DNA of 64,000 nucleotides from Antrodiella citrinella. Its lineage: Eukaryota; Basidiomycota; Agaricomycetes; Polyporales; Steccherinaceae. A program made the position numbers and the translations under genes. Location: positions 1 to 64,000 of the forward strand of contig SGPM01000083.1 of assembly GCA_004802725.1 (NCBI GenBank), read 5' to 3'. The notes beneath the pieces are model-generated. The model had not been told where the DNA came from and searched no databases. It saw nothing but the letters and a program-made list of their open reading frames with translations. Below are positions 22,862 through 35,600 of the stretch, in pieces (positions within the stretch are counted from its first letter, which is position 1; every line of letters starts with the position of its first letter).

Positions 22862-24038
22862 CTAGTCTACAACCCAGCTTGCGAACCATATCAAAAGACC
22901 GATGGCCACCAGCAGCCCTGCCACGTCGTCCAGGAAGACACTTCCTATCTGAAGATACTTCAGGCCGTTGACGATTATGGAAGGTAGTGGAGGCGGAAGG
23001 TGAGGAAGCGCAAATGAGAGAAGCATTGGTGTTTGGACTCGGTCCTAAGAGTTCCAGAGGTAAGCCAGTGAGACGTGAACGCAAAGCGGGGGAAACATAC
23101 CAATCCAGAGAATATCCTCCACGAATGCAGAACGATCGCCAGTGTGGTGAACGCCCAGAAGAAGGGCTGTTAAGGACACATGAGAATATAAGACACGAAG
23201 AAGCGTCACGAAGAACGTACCACAGTCTGCACACCCCACCCATCGGCCGCATTCTTCCATCCCAGCTCCGCCCATCGCTTCCAGCGCCCTTCCACTAGTA
23301 TAGAGCCATGTGCGCGCGCATCATACGCCTCGGGCTCCTTCCAAAGCACGAAATATGCGAAGAGCATCCATGCAGCAACCATATGCACAACAGGCATGAG
23401 TTTCTGCAGAAATGTCTTCGGAGGACGAGGTGCGGCAGGCTGCTGCATGCCCATTAAGCCTGACATGGCAGGCATGCCTGCGAACGGGTTCGGAGCACCA
23501 CTATCGTTTTGTTGTGAGGTCATGGCAGCTATCATGGCAGCTAGTGGATCCTCCGGCGTGGAGGGATCGTTGGTACTGCTATTGCTGCTGGGTCCGGACG
23601 ATGGGAGTTGTGGCTGGCCAGGGAACAATGGTGGACCATTGCCTCCGCCCATGAGTGCGGCCAGCAGCTGTTGCTGTTGATCCGCCGACCATACAGAGGG
23701 GTCTGGTTGCGCACCGCCAAGTCCAGCAGATTGGAACGAAGAACGTGAATCGCTGGCGGTCCGTGACCGTGCGGGGGGAGTGGGAAGCCTGCTCTGTTCG
23801 CCTACAAACTCTTTCAGATCAGGTTTGTTTGGCAATGGCGCCAGAGGAGGGTCTACAAGGAATAGATTCAAGCTTGAGTGTCGAGCAGAACACGGAGGAA
23901 TCATAACAACATACCGTCATGCAAGTAAGCCGGTGCATCCTCGCCTCTAGCGGAGGTGGTAAGTTTAGCGAGACGGTCTGTTCCCCTGGCAAGAATGGCC
24001 TTGCGCCGTGCCTCTGCTCTCGCCGCTGCCGTGGACAT
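22862..24038 (-). CDS. GET2: GET complex subunit GET2 (CAMLG-like Get3 receptor)
   Basis: ER membrane receptor subunit that captures Get3 with its tail-anchored cargo. The start at 24038 gives a cytosolic N-terminus with MSTAAARAEARRKAILARG; the basic ARRK...R cluster corresponds to the Get3-binding motif of Get2. A long Ser/Pro/Gln-rich, Met-rich linker follows (near 23750-23450). Three transmembrane helices are then encoded: one with MPVVHMVAAWMLFAYFVLW near 23390-23330, one with PFFWAFTTLAIVLHSW in the exon near 23160, and one with VFLDDVAGLLVAIGLLIWF near 22900. The intron pattern is three introns, in the linker start, after WGVQTV, and before DRVQTPML. TAG lies at 22862-22864. About 315 residues, matching the expected topology. 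Sequence conservation in this family is low, so the call rests on N-motif plus topology. Confidence 0.85.
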
Positions 24039-24218
24039 CGTCGTCACCGTCGTGGTCGTCGTGGTCGTAGTCGTAAATGGACACGCACAAATTTCCAGTG
24101 ACGCGGACGTGTGCCCGCAAGCGCCGCATGATCAGCAGGCGCCCACGTGTATGGCTTTCCGCACCACCATTCAACTTGCTCTTGACGTTATCGACTGCGA
24201 CGACCACACCACACGACT
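24039..24218. promoter_or_regulatory. Divergent promoter of GET2 and Arf-GAP genes
   Basis: The 180 bp between the start codons of two oppositely transcribed genes. It contains GTC/GTG-rich simple sequence next to the GET2 start and no clear TATA box. Confidence 0.45.
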
Positions 24219-25660
24219 ATGTCTAGACAAGACAAGGCCACTACGGACAGAAACTCCAAAACACTTCGCGAGTTGCTGAAGAGACCGGAGAACAAGCTTT
24301 GCGCTGATTGTAAACGGAACGGTAAGCACATGTCGGAGTGACACGGCGTAAACGAGCTTTGCTCATACAGTCATGCACAGATCCTCGATGGGCTTCATGG
24401 AATATGTGTGTATTCCGTCGGATTTTGAATTAGCCACAGTGAACACTTCTGACATCTTTGTATAGAGGCGTTTTCTTGTGCATCCGATGCTCTGGCGTTC
24501 ATCGGTCTATGGGCACACATATCAGCAAAGTGAAATCCGTTGATCTGGACGTTTGGACTCCGGAGCAAATGGCTGTATGTGATCTCCCAGATCCCTCCCT
24601 TATTCCAAACTGATCTGATGACGTTCACCTATAGTCGGTACAGAAATGGGGCAACCGGTTAGCGAATTTGTACTGGGAGGCACACTTGAAGCCGGGCCAT
24701 ATCCCTCCAGAGCAGTGCGTGTCATTTTTGATTGTTGCGAGGATCGCTGCTTGTACTCACGACCACTCGTCTTACAGTAAAATGGACTCCTTCATTCGCT
24801 CGAAATACGATTCACGTCGCTGGGCGCGCGAGGGCCCTCCACCCTCTGATCCATCTATTCTAGATGACGGTTCGAGCCAACTGCCAGCCCCCGCTCCAGC
24901 ACCTATACCTGCTCCAAATTCCAATTCGCCGATTTCACGTCACGCACCTGCAGGCTCTGTGAGTTCTGTTCGTGGGCAGCCCGTCACTCGTCAGCCCCAA
25001 CCACATCAACTACTATCTACGAGTGTCGCGAACAGAGCTGCCCAGCCAACTGTCGCTCCTGCTCAAGCTCAGCAACCACAACCCCAAGTCGCAGCACCTG
25101 TACAATCCGCTCCTGCCAACGACCTCTTCACGCTCGATTTCCACAACCCTACGCCACCTGCCGCGCAATCGCAGCCCAAGAAGGACGTCAAACAAGACAT
25201 CCTATCATTGTTCTCTACTCCTGCCGCGGTGCCCCAACAAGTTCCAGGGTTCGCTGTCGCACAGAATGCTTTCGGCCAATTCAGCGCCGTCCCCGCACAA
25301 GTACAGGCGCAAGCACAAGGCGCATGGGGCGCACAACAATTTGGTGCACAGCCAGTCCAGCAGCCAGCGCAACCAGCAAGCTTCATGGGCAATGCTGGTG
25401 TAGGCATGTGGGGCGCCACTTCCGGGTGGAACGCAACCCCTGCAGCTGTGCCTCAACAGTCGAATCTCTGGGGAGCTTCTCAGCCTCAAGGACAAGTTCC
25501 TCAGCAGCAGCAGGCTGCGTTCAACACGAATGATATCTGGGCTACAGGTGGCGCGGCGAGTAGTGCTGCAGGAGGGGCAGATTTGTTTGGGAGCGCTGCG
25601 CTAGGCGCGACACAGAAGAAGGATGATGCGTTCGGGGATCTCTGGGGTGGATTCAAGTAG
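24219..25660 (+). CDS. Arf GTPase-activating protein (SMAP/Age2-like)
   Basis: Stimulates GTP hydrolysis on Arf during vesicle traffic at the trans-Golgi and endosomes. The start at 24219 gives [20 protein letters not shown]. The Arf-GAP zinc finger is assembled over three exons: KLCADC, then DPRWASWN, then [18 protein letters not shown], i.e. CxxC-x16-CxxC with the arginine finger in [36 protein letters not shown] and [17 protein letters not shown] complete the domain. The C-terminal two thirds is Gln/Ala/Pro-rich and low complexity, ending with repeated W/F-containing motifs ([22 protein letters not shown]) that look like adaptor- or clathrin-binding peptides. Four introns; TAG 25658-25660; about 395 residues. 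Confidence 0.9.
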
Positions 25661-26078
25661 ATCAATACGGTCTGCTTTGGCCCGGAGTGCTTGTGTAGTG
25701 TGACCTTGGCTTCGGTTAACGTGTTCGTTGATAAATTATTGCATGTTTTTGGCCTTCTGTGCTTTCGTACAACGTTTACTGCTTTCCGAGGGAATCCGAG
25801 AGTTTGTTGGTATTCGAGTCCACGAAAAATCCGTCCTCCACAAGTCTTGGGACTGCAGTGCATGACTCGGGAGCTTGCCACACCGTATTTGCGTTTGTTA
25901 GTGTCGCATTCGAACGAACGGACCGAGTCATCGAGTCAAAAGGAGAAAGGGGCGGGACTACACGTGACTCTCGCGCGTCGCGTTTGCGCGCTTCAGTAGT
26001 GGCGCGTCGCTGTGGCCCCAGCTTTCTCCTCTCTTTCTCCCACCACCACCATCCCACCTCCCTTCTTCATTCGCAGCC
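25661..26078. other. Intergenic region Arf-GAP / Ku80
   Basis: Tandem plus-strand genes flank it. It holds the Arf-GAP 3' region and the Ku80 promoter, with a CT-rich run ending CACCACCACCATCCC just before the Ku80 ATG (about 26010-26070), a common fungal core-promoter feature. No gene seen. Confidence 0.5.
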
Positions 26079-29000
26079 ATGGCTGAACGAGCAGGGGTAT
26101 GTAACACATTATCGTGTATGATATACATTCTGACCTCCTTCGCAGTATACAGTCACCATGTTCCTTATTGACGTCTCCGCCTCAATGGGTGAGACGAGAG
26201 ACGTCGAACTTCCTGACGCCCCCAATGGTGACAAACGCACCATAGAGATGACCAACCTTGAATGGTCTCTACAATACGTGAAACTAAAGATCCAAGAGAT
26301 GGTTAGTGAGGCTGTTGTGATGAGAAGTACGGGCGGCTTAATGATCATCGTCAGATTTACAACGGGCGAAAGACAGATCAATGTGGCGTCATACTCTTTG
26401 GGTCTGAAGGTACGTTGCATGTTTATATGTTCTATCTATTTCTTATGACTAGTCCACTCCTAGAAACGGAGAATATGATTCACGACCGAGACGGAGGGTA
26501 CGACCATGTTAAGGAGTTTATTCCCATTTGCCATCCAAACGCCGGAACATTGGCCAAGCTTTCTACCCTTAAAGCTTCTACACAAACGGGAGATCGTAAG
26601 TCTGTCATATAATGATGTTCTTCGCATGCTCTGATACACAATTCTTGCAGCGGTGGACGCCATTATTGTCGGCATCGAAACTCAAGACACTTACCTTGCC
26701 AAGAAGAAGACGTGGACGCGGAAGATGGTCGTCTTAACAGATGCTCAAAATCCTATCGAAACAGAAGACTGGGAGGCTACTGCTAAGAAGATGAGTGACC
26801 TCGGCATCATGCTGATTGTTGTGTACGCCGCCTCCTTTGTCATCCTGTGTGCCACAATTGATAATGAGGATCCAGAGGCATCGACTTCGATGATGAGAAC
26901 ATCGAATTTGAGCAGGAAGATAAGCCGCACATGAAGGTCAGTGTAGTAATATCGCTCGCGAGCTTCGTTCATGCTGACCATTGCTTCTCTATAGCGTATC
27001 AACGAACAATTCTTCCACGAGTTTGCGTCAAAGCTTGAATCAGCTGTCGTCGGCAATTGCGAATACGTGCTTGACGAAGTCTCACGGCCCGATGCTAAGC
27101 AGGTCAAGTCCGCTCTCATGGGACACGAACTGCGTATGGGTGATCCTGTAAATCACCCAGACGAGGGTATTGTGCTCCAGGTCAAAGCAAGCAAATGCAC
27201 CGCTTTGGCCCGCCCCAAAAGCTGGAAGAAGTTTGCCAAGGTGCAGAAGAAGGACAAGGACGGCGACGCTACGACGCTCACACAGGTCGACGATAATGGA
27301 GTCGAGAAAGTCCTCTTCTCAGAGCTGAATCGGCGGACGGAGTATTACTTGGACAAAGATGATGATGAAGAGGACGCGCCGAAGCCAGCGCCAGCGGATA
27401 AAGATGACGACATGGACGTGGATGTGGACACACAGAAAGACGTCGACCCCGATAAAATCAACCGCCTGGACAAGGAAGATCTCATACGTGGTTTCAAGTA
27501 CGGCGCATCGTTTGTCCCTTGTCCCGACGGCTCTTTCGCGCGTTTGCCCACCAAGAAAGGCATCGATATTTGTGGTTTCTTTCCCGCCAAAAATTTCAAA
27601 CGAGAGCAGGCGATTGGCGAGGTGCAGTACATCTGGGCGGACCCAAATAGTCCTGCGAACCAGGTCGCCTTGTCCTCTATTGTGAAGGCATTGTGCAATC
27701 GTAAAAGAATGGCAATTGCGCGGTGGGTGTCGAAGGATGGTATGGACCCCAAAATGGGTGTGCTACACCCGATCGAATTTGACAATGTGGATTGTCTTCT
27801 GTGGGTACAGGTATGCAAGCAAGCGTCTCCCTCGCCTTATGCTCGCTCACTTTCAATTTTCATCTCGTAGATGCCATTTGCAGACGATGTCAGGAAGTAT
27901 AGCTTTGCCTCGCTGGATAACCTCATTTCCAAGAACGGAGAAAAGATAACGAAGCACCCTTATATTCCCACCAATGCTCAACAAGATGCAATGGACAATT
28001 TTGTAGAGGCGATGGACTTGATGGAGGCCGGGGAGAAAGACGACGATGGGTAAGTGGTCCTACTCCCGTATTCTCGATCTGCATGCTAACTAGACCCATT
28101 CTCAAAGAAACCGACTCTCCTGGTTCGATACTCGCCTCTCCTACAATCCTGCCATACACCGAACGAAGCAAGCACAATTCCACGGTGCCGTGGTGCAAGA
28201 TCTGAACACACATCCTCTTCCTCCGCCTCATTGGGAGCTTCTCAAGTACTTCAACCCTCCCCGGCGAACGCTCAAACGCGCACACAGTGCCATTGAGGAT
28301 TGCAAACAATCGTTTAATGTCAAGCAAGGTACGTATATATGTGTTTTTCCAGGAGCTACGCGCTGACAAGCATGTATTCTGTAGTGCCGAAGAGAGTCAC
28401 GCGTGCGCGGAAAGACGGACACGTCCACACGAATGACGACGACGAGATGCTGCTCCTTGATCAGCTTCCCAAACCCACCATCAAGTCGTCACAGCCTGCG
28501 CGTTCGCAAACCGCTTTCTCTCAACGAACGTCGCTGTCTCCGACGTCCAACAAGAAGCAGCCGGCCAAGAAACTCGACGATGACTCCGAGACTGAATCGG
28601 AGGGCGAGGCAGAGGCCATGTTGCTGGACGAAACCCCGGCAGTCGCTACCACGAAACGTGCACCCCCGTCCGATGTGGATATGTTGATGACACCAGCTCG
28701 CTCCGTATCCCCAACTCCTCCAGAGCAAGAAGTTGATCCTGGCCGTGTTCCTGGCCGAATCGTTGGACTTACCAACCCCCTCGTCGATTTCCGGCGGAAT
28801 CTCGATGCCGGAGACATCGTCACTAAAGCTGTCGAGGATATGGGATGGGCAATCACAGAGATCATCAACCGGCCGTTTTCACGGAGAAGGACGAAGGAAA
28901 TGATCGAGTGTTTGAAGGCGATGCGATATACATCCAAGAATGTGAGTTCTATCCTCCTCCCTCTTTGCTGGGCACATTTGACGGTATCGATTCTCAATAC

Positions 29001-29323
29001 AGGAGGACGAAGTTGACGCGTGGAACAAGTGAGTATCCAAGTCTCCTGTTCGGTAATCTTTACTCATACCGTGTTACCACAGTTTCCTGGAAGACCTTCG
29101 ACACACATGTGTGGAAGAAGAGCCCGGCAACAAAGACTTTTGGTCTCAAGTGCAGAAGGTTGGCCGAGAGATCAGCCTTATCAGCCACGACGAGACAAAG
29201 CTGAAAGCCGGGAAGCCTCAAGGGGTCCCTGAATCCCGAGCTGTGGATGTGAGTGGACCTGCTCGTACGGCACAGCTAAGTGCTGACTTGATCTTGTCTT
29301 GCCTGTAGTTCATCCAGTCTTGA
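26079..29323 (+). CDS. KU80: Ku80, DNA end-binding subunit for non-homologous end joining
   Basis: Forms the Ku70/Ku80 ring that loads on DNA double-strand ends and telomeres. The first exon (MAERAG) is split from TVTMFLIDVSASMGETRDVE, the start of the von Willebrand A-like domain; WTRKMVVLTDAQNPIETEDW and a GIDFDDENIEFEQ segment follow. The beta-barrel core includes VLQVKASKCTALARPKSWKK, an acidic insert near 27355-27450, then GFKYGASFVPCPDGSFARLP, DICGFFPAKNFKREQAIG and the LDNLISKNGE / YIPTNAQQDAMDNFVEAMDL arm. After a Ser/Pro-rich linker, a Ku80-type C-terminal helical domain appears (FRRNLDAGDIVTKAVEDMGW, then WSQVQKVGREISLI). The last exon encodes FIQS with TGA at 29321-29323. About eleven introns and roughly 850 residues. 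Confidence 0.94.
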
Positions 29324-29745
29324 TTGGATGTCCAGGATCGTCATTTTCTTTGCCTGGTGGTATTCTGTATCTGGACATTCTTGAATCGTGATCCTGCATG
29401 GACTGTATAATGTTCTACGTACCTGCTACATAGTTCATGGGTTGTTGATAAGCATTTGTAACTTTCTGCGAAATTGATTTGGAATTTCAAGCTAGGACTA
29501 ATGCCTCTAGAGAAGCTTCGTGGACCTCCGTAACATACTAGTGTAGCCGTGCTCTTCAGGGAGCTATAAGGTTCTATACGCATGCATACATGTGACACTC
29601 AAGAATCCAAATGATCTGATGGGTGAACGATAGATGACAGAAGTTGACTCATGAAGGCAGCAGCCTGATGTGCGAGCAGGTCCCAGTGCAGGCTTATCAG
29701 ACCACAGCACGTAGCTCGGATTCACGTGCAATGAGAGCCTCTCAG
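29324..29745. other. Convergent intergenic region Ku80 / unknown gene
   Basis: AT-rich 3' flanks of two genes that end toward each other. No open frame, repeat or RNA gene recognised. Confidence 0.5.
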
Positions 29746-31457
29746 CTACTTCTCACGACCGGCCTAACGAGGCTGGTGAAAAGTCTGTCGTACTCCTTGA
29801 GCGCCGAAAGCAGACTCTTGTAGAGTTGGGTAGTTGTCTCGAGGCGGGCGTTGAAGACGGCCTTGAGAAAAACCAATTCGTCTCAGCATGAATTATGCAA
29901 ATTTTGAATAAGGCAATCTACCGTAGTATCCTTGTCAAGTGCGTCCGCAAGGGCTTGTACATCAGTTGAAAGCTGAAATATTCGTGAGCTGAGAGTCGAT
30001 GGCGCAGAACAAGTGCAACGTACCGTGGTCCAGATCTTCGTCGTTGCTTTGATCTGCCAGGCAATATTGCTCACGCTTCTGGTCACGCCGACGAGAGAAG
30101 CGTTAGTCTGCCGATGGTCCTCTAGTTCGAGTACAGCAGAGTCACGCGCAGCTTCTTGCGTGTCCAAGCTGGTGTATATCTCTGTATTTCAGATGGTCAG
30201 TTCCAGCAGTGATCGCACACGACGTGAAGCTTACCGTGCTGTTCGACGCGAACTTTCTCTTGCACTTGACTAGAAATGGCGTGAAATATCACATCGAGCT
30301 GCATTAAGCGTCAGAGATGTCCTGCTGCACAGAAAAGCCGCAAGGACTTACGAACCAGGCGTCCGTCCACTCAGGGGTGAACTCGCCCAAGTCCTTGCAT
30401 ACGGCGGGGAATGCAGACGTGATCTTTAGGGCAACACCTATCTTCATGATCTGGGGAATCAGAAAGTATTAGCCGTGGCTGCAGGTTACGGCGAGCAGGA
30501 GCGGTGACCTTATCCGCCAAGCTAGATAGGAATGAGTTGGATGCATCTGGAAAGTTGGGACACACTTACTCGCCAATAGTGCTGTCCAACGACTCCAATT
30601 CAGTGTCGAATTGAGTGATGTGGTCAGATGTGACATCGAGGCCGTGTCTTTCGACGGCTTGCTCCCATTTCTGTAGGACAGCTTTGAGACCGGACACAAG
30701 CTTCACGGCGCGTTGACGTAGGAGTTCAGCATCTGCGCCATCTACGGTTAAGAACTGGGAAAGGATCATCGTAAATGTGCCATGTGGTGTAGATGAGCTG
30801 GAAATTCACATACCTTCTTTAATGTGTCCACTTCCGCCAGCTTGGATGCTTTGGAGACTCTCGAATCTCCTAGCAAGGGAATCATGTGGTCGATGAAATC
30901 TTGAACAACCTTATCCGCTTTGACAGAAAGAGGGTGAGTGTCCCAGAAGACGTCGATGTAGTCCTGGTGGAATTTATTCAGTAAGCTTTCATGGCAGACA
31001 CCGGGGGAGATGTCTTTACCTCATGACGCATAAGGAACATGGCTAAGATGCTCTCCAATTCCACCTTCAGGCTGGTCGCAATTTTACCGCGCTGAAGGAT
31101 GGTCAAGACATCCTCAGTGAGACTGAGGGACTTCTCGATAGCCACTGCGCGGTCGTGCAGGTCCTTGACACCATCCTTGAGATCCTGAATAGATTCACGG
31201 GTGTTGAGATGGTTGCTTAAGTTGCGGAGAGCATCCGTGATGTCCGACGGGGAGAGCTTGGTCGGGTGGTCAATAGCCCTCTGTAGGGTCCTATGAGTGG
31301 CGGCGTACTTCCTGATTACGGTGCCGGCGGATTCGTCGGCTTGCATGATGTGGATATGAGGGGGGGTGGAGGTAAATATCTCCTGACACTGGCATTTTAA
31401 GTCGAGGAGGAGAGAAGGACGTCGGAAGCCGAAAACATCAGTCTTGGAAGCATCCAT
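29746..31457 (-). CDS. Unknown all-helical (coiled-coil-like) protein
   Basis: I do not recognise the family. A multi-exon frame on the minus strand runs from MDASKTDVFGFRRPSLLLDL (ATG at 31457) to TAG at 29746-29748; another in-frame ATG at 31490 is possible. Segments in order include ATHRTLQRAIDHPTKLSPSD, KDGVKDLHDRAVAIEKSLSL, a piece with FIDHMIPLLGDSRVSKASKL, LRQRAVKLVSGLKAVLQKWE, DITQ/FDTELESLDSTIG-type helices, SLVGVTRSVSNIAWQIKATT and finally LYKSLLSALKEYDRLFTSLV. The composition is Leu/Ala/Glu/Lys/Asp-rich with heptad-like spacing and no Cys clusters, signal peptide or membrane helix. Six or seven short introns; about 440 residues. It may be a structural or tethering protein, but that is a guess. 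Confidence 0.65.
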
Positions 31458-32670
31458 ACGGGCAAACTGAAAGAGTACACTTGCGTGCATTGCCTTGGGG
31501 CATCACTTGTCACTTCGCAACCACCCGTCAAAATCATATCTGTTTGAAGTAAAGCCAATGCTGTTGTACACATGAGGTGCCCATGTATGAGTGTAGTGGA
31601 TACCACTATTGGCTACTACATTTGACCTGTGCGCGTATTCAGCCCCAATCCTTCAGACTGATATGATTACATACATTCCAGGGCGCGTGACGCGCCGCAA
31701 TCCTTACAGACGGAATCGATCGCGCCAAGATCCAACGCGAGAGTTGAAATTGAACTCCACATTCTGCTCATCTGAAGCTGTGTTCTTCACCTTAGGAGCA
31801 TGTCGATTTCCTGATGCGTTGGCAATTAGTCTCCCCTAGGCAGATCAAATATTGACCGAGAGACTCGGAGTCGCGGGTCACTTAGTAAGATTGGCAATGC
31901 TTTGTCTAAGACATTGCTTGTGCCCTATTGCGCATCCGGTTCATCGACTGAGACGTAAAAAGTCAGTGTATGCGATAGTTAAACCTGAAAAGTACGTACC
32001 GCCGCCTCATTGTAGGTACCGAGGGACCATACTAGTGTTTTGTCTTCCAATGTCCATGTTTGCCGCGGCCGAATTCAAGTCTAGAAGTTGGCCAATGACT
32101 GAACAGCGCTCTTAAGACATCCATTCCGAACATCATCATTGTGAATTGAAATGCTCTTCTACAGCTGATCCTGAGCAGAAAGGGGGAACATTGTTCAATA
32201 TGTCCGAATTTGAATATTAAATGGGTAAGACCGGCGCCTCGATAGTAAAGACAGATCACACAGTGCTCTGCAAGTATCGCTCACAGAGTTTTCTCGCACA
32301 ATTTATTTTAATGAGCTTCATGCATCATGCATCATGAGTATATCCTTCGTGGTTTTGACAGTGACACTGTTCTCGTAGTTCTTGAGAGTTTTGGAATCAA
32401 CGAGCAATTGAACAAGGAAGCTTACATAATTCTGGAGGTAAATTATAATTTTGACTGATAACTCGGGCTTGCGTGCTGTTGAATTCCCACGCTCTTTCAT
32501 TCCCGCCTTGATCACGTTCGGGGCAAGTATTGCTATAAGCCTCTAACTCGCGCTGCGTCTACGAGATCTTTGGACGAAGACAAGAGTCAGAAACACGGAA
32601 TCAAAATTGTTTCTTTGGATTGCTTTCTCTACCACTCCTCGCCTGCACTTCGAGTGTTTGCACAGCCGAC
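31458..32670. other. Divergent intergenic region, AT-rich
   Basis: Separates the unknown helical gene (minus) from the SWI/SNF ATPase gene (plus). AT-rich between about 32130 and 32480, with a short CATGCAT/CATCATGCATC direct repeat near 32320. No coding potential or RNA gene recognised; presumably two promoters. Confidence 0.45.
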
Positions 32671-35600
32671 ATGGCTGCACCGAACCAAGGAATGAGCATG
32701 GTGCAACCACCACACATAGGTGGCCAGCCGTCTCAGATGCAGAATAGGACACCTATGATGCCCAACATCACGGGAGACAAAGTCCGGGCTCTGGTTATGG
32801 TACGTCTCCTGTCTGTTACCTGTCTTGCTCTACTGATAGCCTTGTAGCGAGCAAACGTCCTCAGGACTAATGGGTTCACGGCTGAGACTTCGCCTGAACT
32901 CGACAAGATCATGAAGTTCCTGACCGCTTGCCAGGCGCAACAAAGTAAGCATCACATTCCGATTCGTCCCTACACACTTGCTTAGATACCCTGAAAGGAC
33001 TGGCGCAAGAGCATCCACAAATTCAAGGCGACTCGCACCAGGGTCTTAACGGTCACGCTCTACCACCATCACAAACACAGAATGGGGTATCGGTTACACT
33101 CCCGCTCAGTGGTGCACCACTCCCTTCTCAACCGTTCCCACCACCTGCGCCCTCCACTCCGGTGTCCTTCACGCCAGATCAAATAGATGCACTCAGAGCA
33201 CAAATTCAGGCTTTCAAAATGATCTCGCGCGGTGTGCCTGTTCCCGAATACATTCAACACGCTTCCCGCTACCCCACTCAAGCCGCGCCTCAGTTGGAGA
33301 AGTTCCTGCAGAATAACGATGTCAATGGGCGGATAGTAGACGGTGCGGTCAAGATACACAAAAGCGTAAGTGGAGGGTTGGAGGGCAGCACAGCGCTTGG
33401 TGCTGTGATGGATGGTGCGGAAGAGATGAAGGCGGAAGAGATGGACCCGTCTATCAACATGGCCGACATGCCAAAGGGACCTTTCATGGAAGACGACACC
33501 CAATCCGGGATATATCCTTATAACGCGTTTCTCCATCCGTTTAGTCACCTCAAACGCGACCCGTCTGTGGACCCCGCGCTATTCGCCACCCGTCTACAAC
33601 GCCTGCTAGTCCCATCCGTCATGCCTACTGGTCTCGACCCACATCAAATCATTGCCGAGCGAAATCGTTTCGTCGACGCACGTATAGACCAACGTATTCG
33701 AGAATTAGAGGCGATGTCGGCTACTATGGGCGAAGGTGGGATGCAGAACGAGCTGGCCGACGTGGACGCGATGGAAGATATCATGAAGGAGAACGAAGAG
33801 CTGAAGCCGTCAGTACACCCAGGTCCTGACACACATGGCAAGTTCCGCGCTCTCATCGAGCTGAAGTCACTCCGCGTCCTCGACAAGCAGCGAGCAATGC
33901 GCGCCATGGTCGCAGAACGTCTTACGCACGGTTCTCTTCTCCCCTTGAACCGTCCGGAATTCAGGCGGGTTCGCAAACCAACGTTGAGGGACACTCGTAT
34001 GACGGAACAGGCGGAACGCAAGCAGAGGGTGGACAGGGAACGGCGGGCGAAGCAGAAGCACATCGAGCAACTCAGGACGATTTGCGACCACGGTCAAGCC
34101 CTCATTGCTGCAAACCGCAGTGCACAAGGACGCATCATGCGTCTGGGCAAGAGCATCTTGTCATTCCATGCGCACACCGAGAAGGAAGAGCAGAAGCGTA
34201 TCGAGCGTATCTCGAAGGAACGTCTCAAGGCGCTCAAAGCCGACGATGAAGAGGCGTACATGAAGCTCATTGATACCGCCAAGGATACACGTATCACTCA
34301 CTTACTTCGACAGACGGACGCTTTCCTTGATTCTTTGGCACAGGCTGTCATGGAGCAACAGAAGGACGACGGTGGAGGTGGGCCTTACATTGAGACAGAC
34401 GAGGGCCCGACGAACGAGGAGACTTTCGGTGCGCAGAAGGTACAGGATGACGATCCCAGCAACGCGAAGATGGACTACTACGCTGTCGCTCATCGCATCA
34501 AGGAGAAGATCACGAAGCAGCCTGGTATCCTTATTGGTGGTACTCTCAAAGACTATCAGATCAAAGGTCTTCAGTGGATGGTCAGCTTGTACAACAACAA
34601 GCTGAACGGTATCCTTGCAGATGAGATGGTATGTATTATTTATCGAAATCTCATGAGACGTGTCTGAGGTTCTCTCCTCAGGGTCTCGGAAAGACGATTC
34701 AAACGATCTCCCTCGTCACTTTCCTGATCGAGACTAAACGTCAGCGCGGTCCTTACTTGGTCATCGTCCCACTTTCCACCATGACGAATTGGTCTGGCGA
34801 GTTTGCTAAATGGGCACCGGCCGTCAAGATGATTGCCTACAAGGGTAATCCGCTGCAACGGCGAGCATTGCAGGGCGAGATACGTTCTGGGAACTTCCAA
34901 GTGCTCTTAACCACCTACGAGTACATCATCAAGGATCGTCAAGTCTTGAGCAGAATGAAATGGGTGCACATGATCATCGGTAAGTTGTGTCTCTTCGATC
35001 GCATTGGAAAGATACTGACAGTTGTGCTAGATGAGGGTCATCGTATGAAAAACACTCAGAGTAAACTCGCTCAAACTCTTACACAATTCTACCACTCCCG
35101 GTACCGTCTCATTCTCACGGGAACTCCTCTCCAGAACAACCTCCCCGAACTGTGGGCGCTGCTCAACTTCGTCCTCCCGAAGATCTTCAACTCCGTGAAG
35201 TCGTTCGATGAATGGTTCAACACTCCCTTCGCCAACTCTGGTACTGGCGATAAGATCGAGCTGAACGAAGAAGAGGCACTGCTGATTATTCGGCGTCTGC
35301 ACAAGGTGCTTCGTCCGTTCTTGTTGAGGAGGTTGAAGAAGGACGTGGAGAGCGAGTTGCCGGATAAGGTGGAGAAGGTGATCAAAGTGAGGATGAGTGC
35401 GCTGCAGTCGCAGCTGTATAAGCAGATGAAGCAGTATAAGATGATCGCGGACGGCAAGGACAGCAAAGGGTACGTCGTCTGGTCGTTGTCCAGTTCTTTC
35501 CTTCACTTATGCACCATATCCACAGCAAATCCGGAGGTGTGAAAGGTTTGAGTAACGAGCTCATGCAGCTACGGAAGATCTGTCAGCATCCTTTCCTCTT

